Shown one piece after another: positions 1-8,701 of a stretch of DNA of 16,335 nucleotides (the first letter of the stretch is position 1; each line of letters starts with the position of its first letter). Source of the DNA: Mucidula mucida (taxonomy: Eukaryota > Basidiomycota > Agaricomycetes > Agaricales > Physalacriaceae); NCBI GenBank assembly GCA_015501055.1, contig JADNYV010000758.1, forward strand, positions 1 to 16,335. Reading direction: 5' to 3'. The translations under genes were made by a program, and so were the position numbers. Below the pieces are notes generated by a model, which saw nothing but the letters and a program-made list of their open reading frames with translations, made no database searches and had not been told where the DNA came from.

Positions 1-39
1 ACTGCAGCGCTTCCGATAACGAGAGAGAATTCCGTGCTA

Positions 40-1664
40 TTAAGATGCGTTAGGGAGGGCAAGAATCTTCTGAGACATGGCATCAGACGTAGATAATCCG
101 TAGCCTGACTTGTTGTTTGCAAGAAGGTTCTCAATGCGTCCGAGAATGTTGGAGGGAAGGGAAGCATTGTGTTCTGGTTTGACAGGAAGCAAGACCTGCT
201 GGAAGACGTATCGGGGTATGAATCCATACCAATGGATTGCATCATCGAGGAGGATATCAACCCAATCGCTAGGCGTTTCCTTGGACCAGCTAGCATACTT
301 TGTGTTCCCTACAATTTTGATGGCCTTTTCAAGCCTATCTGGAATACTCTGCATTGACTTGGGGCAGGCTAGATACGTCGTAAGTAGATCCAGCAATCCT
401 GGCCACCCTGCCTGAAGTTCAAGGCTAGAATGGGCAGGAATCAGGTATCATCATGGACAAACCAAAAACGACTCACCCCTTTCGTAGATGCGTAGGGCTC
501 CATAGATCCAATCCCCACAATTGAGGATTTCGGGTATTTGCGGGACTCATGGTACCGTTCTCTTCTTGGTGATACAGCGTAAATTGGCCATCCAGCAGCG
601 TCATTCAAGCCGTCAGGTGCTTTCAATTCTACTGGAGAGTCCACGAGCATCACTGGACGTGTCGCGGTGATCAACTTCGTCTTTGCGACCGACTCGCGTG
701 GCAGGAATTGAAAGTGAGAGTGAGAGTTTGGGCACCATGCATTACCCTCATAGAAAAGGATGCTCGTGTTCTGCGGAAGGTGAAGAAGGACTGGCTGCTT
801 GTCATGAATGAGCCTGACCAAGAGGTACCATAATAGTGTACTCTTGCCTGAGACTGCGGTTAGTGGTGTCGAAGAACGGCCAGAATATATGCCCCAACGT
901 ACCAATGCCGGGCTGTCCTCCCGTCACCGTTTGTCGATGCCATGTACAGGAAGGCGTATCGTTCAAATACTAGAATCGTGCCGTCGGCGGAGTATCTCAA
1001 CGATGACGCTCCAAAGGGCAGCCTGTCATCGAATATGAATGGTGGCGACGGAAATATTGTTAGGGCGTGAGGGAATGCAGTTTGATTGAGCTCAGCTGCG
1101 CGATCTGGTTGCATCCAGTACTTCATAAAAGTCTGCCAAAATTCAGGTGCGGAGTGCCATTTCTCCTGGTTACTTTGAGACCATTCCCACTTGGTATCGC
1201 TCCAAGTGGCTCTTGCCGGTAGGTTGGACGGTTGGGGAGCCGCTTCGTCTTGGTCCATTTCAATGTCTGAGCCTTGAGCGGACTGATGGTTGGATTCTGA
1301 GTGTTATCATCAGGCGATCGCTCCAGCCACAATACGTTTCCTCTGTAAAAGCCACGGGTATGTGACATATTGCGAGCGCCAGCCAGCAAAGTATTATCGA
1401 AGGTACTGAGTTTGTCAGTTCAACCGACTGTGCCCGAACAAAGACAAAATCTTGTCACGTAACCTCGATCCAAAAACCGTTGACCTTCTGTGCTGCCATG
1501 AGTATGTTGAAGCCTCCGTATATCCATGAATTGGGCTTCTGTGGACGCGATCTGGACCTAGAAATGCGACAAATAGACGCGCCAGACTCAGCCAAACGCG
1601 ACCTGCCTCTCATAACGACATTAATTTGGGCTATATGTAAGGCGTTCTCAGCATCGTCGAACAT
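40..1664 (-). CDS. P-loop NTPase-like protein of RHS/Crinkler type, possibly disrupted
   Basis: Proposed exons on the minus strand: 1459..1664, 1336..1405, 903..1282, 477..847 and 40..411, with introns of 53-65 nt. A Walker A motif, GGQPGIGKST, is split by the intron at 848..902 (donor GTACGT, branch ACTAAC). A Walker B-like strand RPVMLVDS follows. The block ILVFERYAFLY before the P-loop and GFIPRYVF near the end resemble the large basidiomycete RHS/Crinkler-like P-loop families. No enzymatic role is established from the sequence. The frame entering the P-loop is off by one relative to the exon upstream; dropping one base of TTT at 930-932 restores it. The stop at 40-42 comes early for the family, and the +1 frame stays open past it to the window edge. 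The start ATG at 1664 and the 1283..1335 intron (donor GTATTG) are uncertain. It may be a decayed copy, or an intact gene with sequence errors. Confidence 0.5.
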
Positions 1665-2308
1665 CACTTATACTGCGCCGATAAACTCTCTTAGTCTAGA
1701 TTTAGGCGCAAGTCCTTCGCTAGCGCGCAAAACTTCAGCCTTATAACAAGGTGACCGGTGCCAACCTAGATCAAACTAAATTCTGTATGTACAACGCCAA
1801 CCGGCGCTGTGGAACTTTACCAGCCGGCCCGCGACAAATTCATTTTCTCAACAGTTTTGGGCTTGGAGGGTCAGGAGAACAACATGATTCGATTAGAGCA
1901 TGCCGCGCGCCGCGTCCGGACCCTTCAAAACTTGACCTTCGGTGGTCCCCAGTGCGTTTGCGCACTAATATACATATCAAATGTGGTCCCAGAAGTATCA
2001 TGCCTCTTCGATACGCAACGATAGTCCCTCATTCGAATGCCTTACCACCCAGACGAAGGTCTGTTGAAGGAACTCTCTCTGGTTGAACACAGGAACAGAA
2101 GCACTTGCATGAGCGACAATTCTCCGAAGTACCATCTCATTGCACGCATACCAAGTGCTCGCGACTCCCGTTGTCCCTTCATAGCTTGGTCATGGGGCAT
2201 TTTTCTTGTGTGCTCATTCTTCTTATTAAAACGGAGAAACGGAGGGACATACAACCGGTTCCGTGAACAAAACCCCCGTACTCAGAAGTCTTCGTCACGA
2301 CATAAACC
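1665..2308. other. Divergent intergenic region between P-loop gene and GH35 gene
   Basis: This 644-bp gap separates two divergently transcribed genes and should hold both promoters. Short open frames occur on both strands but show no recognisable domain and no plausible splice pattern. The only core-promoter-like element near the GH35 start is a weak TATTAAAA at 2224..2231, 78 nt upstream of its ATG. No tRNA, transposon terminus or long repeat was seen. Confidence 0.5.
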
Positions 2309-5300
2309 ATGCTTCGCGTTTTCGTGGAGCTCCTTCTCATCTGGCAATGGCTAGGCGCGTTCGCTGGAAGCCTTGCCCTCTCTCCGCTTGGACTTGCTGA
2401 TAGCGCCGCGTTGTATACTGACCAGGTGTCGTTCGACAGCTATAGTCTCAACATCCTGGGACAGCGCATATTCCTTCAGTGAATAATCTTGTTCGCCTCC
2501 CATACAATTATCCAACAAGCTTGTCTCCAGCTCAGGCGAATTCCATACCTTTCGACTACCGGTCCCAGACCTCTGGCTTGATATTCTACAAAAGTTCAAA
2601 GCCGCTGGTCTCAATGCTGTCAGCGTCTACGTGTATATGGGCTTGATAAATCCTTCCTCCGAGGTCGTGGACTGGGACGGGTTCAGGTCTCTCAAAACGC
2701 TTTACATTGCAGCAATGGAAGTAGGAATTTGGGTAGTCGTTAGACCAGGTGCGATCGGAATCATCTTCCATTCTGAAGAATGAGTCTGAATGTCAATATC
2801 CATACTAGGCCCTGTAAGATCGCGATTATGTTGACTGTGAAGCGAGACTTACACAGTAAATCGTACAGTATATCCAGGCCGAATCTTCTGCCGGCGGTTT
2901 GCCTCATTGGATGACTGCCGAGGTTGCTGGTCAACTGAGGAGCAACGCCACCGACTGGACAGCGGCCTGGAAACCTTATATCCATTCCTTCATTGAGCAA
3001 ACCGCACCATATCAAATCACAGAGGGCGGGCCAGTCATAGGTAAATCCCAATGTACTTGTCCAATAAAATCGTGCTGAAAACCTGTATCAGCTGTCCAAA
3101 TAGGTCTGTAGCACCACTTGCGAATGAACCTCACACTGACCTGCTCCAGATAACGAATGGATACAAGACGAACCAGGGCACGCGGAGTACTACCAAGAAC
3201 TGATAGATACATATCGATCGTCCGGTATCGTCGTCCCTCTGGCATACAACGACGCCTATGCTGGCGGTAACTTTGTTAATGGCACTGTAAGTCGCTCTTG
3301 TCAGCTCACTAGATGCTTTTAAGCCTTGTTATCGAATATCAGGGCGCTGTGGATCTCTACGGGTGAGAGAAAATTTCTTCACGTATAATCCATATCCGAC
3401 TTGACGCATAGAGTGGATTCCTATCCTCAACTGTTCGACTGTTCCCAGCCGTACAAGTGGAACCCAGTCCAAACGACTTATCATGCCTTCAACTTGGAAG
3501 CTAATCCTTCGCAGCCGCTCTACTCTCCTGGTACTGTCATGCGTCAATCTCTTCGCCGCTTCCCTCTGAACACAAGGTGTAGAGTTCCAGGGCGGAGCAT
3601 TCGATCCTTGGGGGCCGAACGCGCCAGGTAAGCCTCCGTTTTGAAGACGACGCTGAACCTGATGAAAGGTAAAAGGCTACGACAGCTGCCGTATCTTGAC
3701 AGGGCATGACTTCATGAATGTGTTCTACCAAGGAATGTGGGCTATGAATGCGAAATTGTTGAATTACTATATGATGTATGGGTACGTGGCTTCGCCATCC
3801 GCGATGACAACGCTCTAAGGCCCTCTATAGGGGAACGTCTTGGGGTGCTTTGCCATATCCGTGAGTACTGCGTCCTCGTAATGCGCTCTTGCTCAGGCTG
3901 ATCGATATGATTAGCGGGGTACTTACGATCGACTAACTCGATGATTGTCCGCTTACCATCTGCGTACAGGTTTATACCTCGTACGACTATGGATCTACGG
4001 TCTGTTGCATCCCTGACAGCTTGCTCTTTTGTTGATCCGTATAGCTCAGATATCCGAAAATCGGGTGGTTGGTTCAAAGTACGATGAGCTGAAACGACAG
4101 GGCTACTTCATTCGCAGCTCGGCAGACTTTGTCAAGACGGATTGGATTGGCAGCACCGATACTGGTCTTGATTTAGCCTCAACACCCGATATCCATGTAA
4201 CCCACTTGCAAAATCCCGACACGAAGGCAGGCTTTTACATCGTCAGGCATAACGACTCGACGAGCACGTAAGTTGTTTACTATTTCTCTTGTACACGTTT
4301 AACCAGTGATGTGATTAGAGCACAGACAAGTTTCCAGCTCAAGGTGAACACGTCTATCGGTCGACTGACTTTGCCCAGTGGCAACAGTCCTACTGTCGCC
4401 CTCAACGGTCGTCAATCAAAGACGATTGTCACCGACTATGCCTTTGGCGCTTCCTCCCAAGTGCTGTACTCGACCGCGTCCATCTACTATGCTGGCGTTA
4501 TCGGCGGACGAGATGTCATTCTGTTTTACGGAGACGCAGATCAATCCCACGAGTTCGCCATGAAGTTCACTGGACGATCACTAGAAACCCGCCCTACACC
4601 TTCGCAGCTTGTCATAACCAATTTCAGGGATTCCGGTGTTTCAGTAGCCTCGCTTAAAGAGGGCCATACAACAGGCCTGGTCACGGTCCACGACAGCGAT
4701 ACCCAGCTTGTCTTGGTAGCCGACACGCAGACGGCATCGACCTTCTTCTCTCCACTGATCGCAGGAGAACCCAGCAATCCCTACCGCAACTTCTGGGCAT
4801 ACGGTACTAACACGTCTGTCCTTGTTGGCGGACCATACCTCGTCCGTACCGCGGACCTGCAAGGTTCAACTCTAGCGATTACAGGAGACATCAACAGCAC
4901 TACTACGCTGATTGTTATCGCACCAGACTCCGTGAGGAGCATAACATGGAACGGAGAACAGGTCAAGACGGAGTTGGCCGTGACTCGCAAGGGAGGCTTC
5001 ACTGCGCGGTTGTTTTTCTCCGGAGCAATCAGCATACCGAAATTGAAGGGCTGGAAGTACAAGGACAGCCTACCCGAGATTCACGCCGACTATGACGACT
5101 CCGCGTGGGTTACTGCAAACCATACTTCCACTTACGTCCCTGCGAAGCCCTGGTATGGAGATGGAAGAGTTCTATACGGTTGCGATTATGGCTTGTAGGT
5201 ATCCTCGACCTTTGAAAGACGTCTGCTCATGATGTCAGTTGTGAAAATATCGTTCTGTGGCGCGGGCACTTCGAAAACACGGGAGAACAGACAAGCGCCA

Positions 5301-6470
5301 ACCTGTCGATTAACGGTGGACAAGGTAGCATCGATTTAACTTTTGTATCTCGTTCTTTAATCTAAAGGGTCTCCTAGCGTTTGCTGCGACGGTGTGGTTA
5401 AACGACGTGTTCTTGGGCACGTCATATGGAAAGTGCGTATTGAAACACCGACTGTTTGTTCACTATGCCAATTGAGCGAATTAAAAGCTCGTCGAACAAC
5501 CTGAACGTCATCGAGGAGGTCGACAAGGTCTTCATTTTCCCTGAAAATGCACTCGTTGACGGCGACAATGTTATCACGATTGTTCAAGTGCGTTTGTCAA
5601 TGTCGCATGGGCAGACCAGTGACCTGATCCTATACCCTAGGATAACATGGGAACGAATGAGCATGACTGTATGTCACTGACGGAATTCGTTCCTCGGGTA
5701 GCATTGATGCTTCGGTAGGGCACACTGACAACATCAAGAGTCCGCGTGGTGTACGAGGCTTCAAACTGAATAACGGGACCTTCTCGGATTGGAAGGTTCA
5801 AGGCAAAATTGGTGGTTACAAAGAGTGCTTCACGTTACATTTGTTGTAACGCCGTCCTGAATATCCGCATTTCAGGTATCCCGACAAAGTACGAGGTGTA
5901 CTCAACGAGGGAGGTCTCTTTGGAGAACGCGCAGGGTGGCATCTTCCCGGATTTGACGTGTCTTCGTGGATTTTTCGCGAGCTCTCGGATGGTCTTGTGG
6001 ACTCGAAAGCGGGCATAGGATTCTTCGTCACAACGTTTGACCTGGACATTAATGGACATGATGTCGCCATGTCATTCACGTTCATTGAAGACTTCGGTCA
6101 GTCGTATAGAGCGTCTATATTTATTAATGGGTGGATGATGGGCAAGAGGGTAGCCAACTTGGGGTACACCTGCTATGTTTTCTTATCATGCTTCAACTGA
6201 TTCGGGTGTAGGCCGCAGTCCAAGTTTCCTGTACACGAGGGAATATTGGATTATCATGGCACTAAGTGAGCACCCATCCCCCGAATACTTACTGTAGTGC
6301 ACCTGACATTAAGTGCTACCGGCAGTACTGTCGCTGTAGCCCTTTGGGCTCTAGAAGATGAAGACCGACTCTCACCCAATTTGCAGCTTGAGGTGGATGC
6401 GATTTTTCAAGGTGGTCTCAAGAGCGTTGGGACGAATAATCCAGAATGGATTCAAAACAAAATGACATAA
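2309..6470 (+). CDS. Secreted beta-galactosidase, glycoside hydrolase family 35
   Basis: Hydrolyses terminal beta-D-galactosyl residues; expected outside the cell because the N-terminus (MLRVFVELLLIWQWLG) is a signal peptide. Exons: 2309..2478, 2531..2748, 2809..2813, 2869..3040, 3092..3103, 3150..3286, 3343..3362, 3412..3530, 3583..3627, 3676..3781, 3831..3860, 3915..3918, 3970..3999, 4050..4267, 4319..5194, 5239..5324, 5378..5432, 5488..5587, 5641..5668, 5719..5824, 5876..6163, 6212..6265, 6326..6470. They sum to 3024 nt, 1007 residues, the usual fungal GH35 size. Barrel motifs in order: SGEFHTFRLP, RPGPYIQAE, GGPVIAVQIDNEW (acid/base Glu195), GVDSYPQLFDC, SPEFQGGAFDPWGP (nucleophile Glu285), YGGTSWG, YTSYDYGS. 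C-terminal jelly-roll blocks include VLWRGHF, VWLNDVFLGTSYG and INGWMMGKRVANLGPQ. The signature normally reads ENE[FY]; here it is DNEW. Family and model are near certain. Substrate preference (lactose or plant galactan) cannot be read from the sequence. Confidence 0.97.
2809..2813 (+). other. 5-nt microexon of the GH35 gene
   Basis: Sequence GCCCT lies between introns 2749..2808 and 2814..2868, both with GT/AG ends. It completes a split Gly codon and adds Pro, giving the invariant RPGPYI of GH35. Skipping it removes 5 nt and shifts the frame. Confidence 0.88.
3092..3103 (+). other. 12-nt microexon in the GH35 acid/base motif
   Basis: The 12 bases between introns 3041..3091 and 3104..3149 encode AVQI plus the first base of Asp193. 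The catalytic motif GGPVI-AVQI-DNE is thus assembled from three exons. Confidence 0.9.
3915..3918 (+). other. 4-nt microexon of the GH35 gene
   Basis: CGGG lies between introns 3861..3914 (GTGAGT...TTAG) and 3919..3969 (GTACTT...ACAG). It completes Pro and adds Gly to give WGALPYPGVYTSYDYG, matching the family pattern WG-x-L-x-x-PGGYTSYDYG. I found no other GT/AG pair that joins 3831..3860 to 3970 in frame. Confidence 0.8.
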
Positions 6471-6473
6471 ATA

Positions 6474-6501
6474 CATGTCAGAAAATTCATGTCAGAAAAT
6501 G
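6474..6501. repeat. Tandem 14-nt direct repeat, two copies
   Basis: The unit CATGTCAGAAAATT at 6474..6487 is repeated at 6488..6501 with the last base changed. It starts 3 nt after the GH35 stop codon, in the short gap between convergent genes, so it probably lies in the GH35 3' UTR and possibly the antisense 3' UTR of the FAS1 gene. Confidence 0.8.
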
Positions 6502-6575
6502 TCTGTAAACTGTAGAAATACATGGTACAAGCTTCTTCTTTCTTTCGCCGAAGTTAGTTCACTATACTGCGTCAA

Positions 6576-8311
6576 TCAATTATCCAATCCATCAGCCCAC
6601 TTTGGCAACCACTCCTCCCAATCCTCCCATTCATTGCCCTGTACACCTTTCTCGTCCTTCTTCCTCGGATCCAGAAGTTTACCAAGGACATGAACAGCTC
6701 CATTCAGAGCCGGAATGTCGGCTACAGCAACCCTTTGACTATTAACATACACATGAGTGACTGTACGGTGAGGTCTGTTCGGGATAGGAAGCGAAACGTT
6801 GTATTTGATGACGTTAACGTCTAGGGAATGGTCTTTAAGAAGGGTAGGAAGAGAATAGTTCGCAGTGGAGATAACATCCGAGGATAGATCTGGCGAAAAG
6901 ACAGAGGGCAAATAGTCCGGATAAAGAGACGAAGCAATGTTGTAATCTGTGTCATCCAAAGCAGTTGGGAGAAACGCAGAATTACCGGCCGAAGGTAAAG
7001 TTTCTTTCGACGTGGCGTTGTAAACCCAATCTACGCAAATTATCAGCTTGGTTTATATTCAATATGCCAAGCACTCACCGCTGAGAAGCGCAAAGTCGGG
7101 CACAACATGGAATTGTAATATCTTCCGCAAAGCCGACTCTCCGAAAGGCGAAAAGAGGTAGAGCTGCAACTTTGTTGGCAGGACCTGGAAAGCGCGGTTG
7201 GCGGGGGCGAAAGATGTCACAACACCAGCCCCTTTAAAAGTCGGATCGTCTCCTTCGTGTTTAGGCTCTTGGTAAAGCAGATCAAGATTGGTCGTCAAAC
7301 CAGAACGTTGGCTGGTGGATGTCTGGGAACGACCAAACCCAATAGGTGAAGTACTACTGAAAAGAGTGTATAGACTTACAAAGTAGGAAAACTCGCGCGG
7401 AATAAGGTAAACACCTCGGAACGCTGTCAAAGGTGGAAGTAACGGATTGTTAAGAACATGGATAACTCCTGAACGCCAACATATCAGAACGAGGGAAACC
7501 GCGTAAATCTTGTCATACCGTTTTGAGTCCACAGGTTGGACTCAATAACCTTGCTAAACATATTGACTGTAGTGCTCGGTGGGATGAGGCGACTTTCCAC
7601 GCGAATGCGCTGAGCCTTCTTGTCAAGACCGAATGGAACGCGAAGTTTTGTCGGAAACGATGAAATTTCAGCAAGCTTCGTCACGTCAAGTTCATCGGGA
7701 AGGACGTGATACTGAAGAATAGCGGTGACGATGGTTTTGAGAACTTTCCTGCGACGCTTTTTATCGTCATCATCATCATCGTCATCGTCATCGTCGTCCA
7801 AAGAATCAACGAGACCGATGGCAGCGGCGAGGTCCATGTTCTGGTCGGGGGATGAGTGCATGTCGCGAGGAGGCAACTTAATCGCCCAATCAGGGATGGC
7901 GAAGAAAGTAATACTATAAAACAGTCAGACTTTGAAAGATGGCAAGCTAATGGTCCACCTTTGTTCCGAGTCATCCAGGAGCTTTTCTATACCAGAGTCT
8001 GCAAACTTGACAGCCTTGACGAGCTTTGAGTACCTTCGAACCACGTTCAGCGCGTATCACATCAAAACGACGGAAACTGCAAACTTGGGATTTTCCGTAA
8101 TGACATGCCAGACGGTCTGGTTCTCGTACGGCGATGAAGGCGAATCAGGTGGATCGACCTGGAAGCCAGGCTGAGTGTTACTGCTCGAGATCCACTCTAC
8201 AACGCGCATGACCGCGCCGAGGTGGAGCGACTGCTGAGAAGGCCATTGAGGCAGCGCGCTGGCGCCAAGCAGCCAGAGCTGCAGAGCGAAAATGATTTTG
8301 AAGTGCAACAT
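6576..8311 (-). CDS. Secreted fasciclin (FAS1) protein with two FAS1 domains
   Basis: Exons on the minus strand: 8085..8311, 7959..8033, 7519..7913, 7380..7468, 7079..7322, 6576..7030; 1485 nt, 494 residues. The N-terminus MLHFKIIFALQLWLLGASA is a signal peptide. FAS1 domain 1 runs from about residue 75 (KYSKLVKAVKFADSG, SITFFAIPDWAI, ILQYHVLP, NGVIHVLNNPLLPP). Domain 2 follows (YFTSTSQRSGLTTNLDLL, VVTSFAPANRAF, ILQFHVVPDFALL, NGAVHVLGKLLDP). FAS1 domains mediate cell-surface or extracellular-matrix adhesion; in fungi the exact roles are mostly unknown. Domain 1 carries a run of 12 Asp (residues 140-151) followed by KKRRRK. The tail is acidic and Trp-rich (WEDWEEWLPKWADGLDN), with no C-terminal hydrophobic segment, so a GPI anchor is unlikely. 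The gene converges on the GH35 gene. The family call is firm; the ligand is unknown. Confidence 0.93.
7763..7798 (-). repeat. GAY trinucleotide tract coding for 12 Asp
   Basis: Twelve consecutive Asp codons, GAC and GAT mixed, lie inside FAS1 domain 1 and are followed directly by basic residues KKRRRK. The mixed codons suggest the run is selected for at protein level or is old, rather than a fresh slippage product. Confidence 0.95.
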
Positions 8312-8701
8312 GGTGGGGAAAGTGAGAGCACAGTTGGGGCACGAACGTTTTATATTAGTCTCAGAGGATGGCCGATGGGAATCAATAGATGACGCTATGA
8401 CGCGACGGTCAGTTGAACGATCACGTCAATGACTCGATCCGCTGCGCGTCGTAGACGGCGCATTGAGTAGCCCGTCGGGCAGGGCAGAACATGATGGCGA
8501 GGACGAAGAGAGCGGACGCTCCGCCCCGGTCCGACCAGTTCTAAGACGCGTCGCGATCACGATGCCGTCTTTTTAAGGCACTCCAGGAGAACGTTCAGAT
8601 CCTTTCGCTTAACGGAGGTTGCAAATAAGCCAAAAAGCGTGTGCTGTCATATACTGTTACATGCCAAATGAAAAAGATTAATGAGCCATAACCCTCTCCA
8701 G
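8312..8701. other. Intergenic region: FAS1 promoter and transporter 3' end
   Basis: This 390-bp gap lies between the FAS1 start and the transporter stop; both genes are on the minus strand. It holds the TATA box listed separately. The stretch at about 8400-8560 is GC- and CpG-rich. No gene, tRNA or repeat was recognised. Confidence 0.5.
8348..8354 (-). promoter_or_regulatory. Probable TATA box of the FAS1 gene
   Basis: TATAAAA on the minus strand lies 36 nt upstream of the ATG at 8311. This implies a very short 5' UTR if it is the functional core element. It is supported by motif and position only. Confidence 0.5.

Noticed and set aside
1751..2086. 111-codon plus-strand frame in the divergent promoter
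   Set aside because: No recognisable motif, no splice partner, and composition unlike a protein; the gap is better read as promoter DNA.
3531..3582. Shorter intron ending at CACAAG before 3577
   Set aside because: It would give YSPGVEFQGG; the acceptor at TGTAG 3582 gives YSPEFQGG, the exact GH35 nucleophile motif.
4311..5198. Stand-alone 295-codon plus-strand gene
   Set aside because: It is exon 15 of the GH35 gene plus a few intron codons; both ends have splice sites that keep the galactosidase frame.
7725..7919. Plus-strand frame with a poly-Ser run
   Set aside because: It is the antisense reading of the GAY repeat that codes for poly-Asp in the FAS1 exon.
8400..8600. Possible tRNA or structured RNA in the GC-rich gap
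   Set aside because: No B-box-like GGTTCGANTCC, no acceptor-stem pairing and no anticodon arm could be found.
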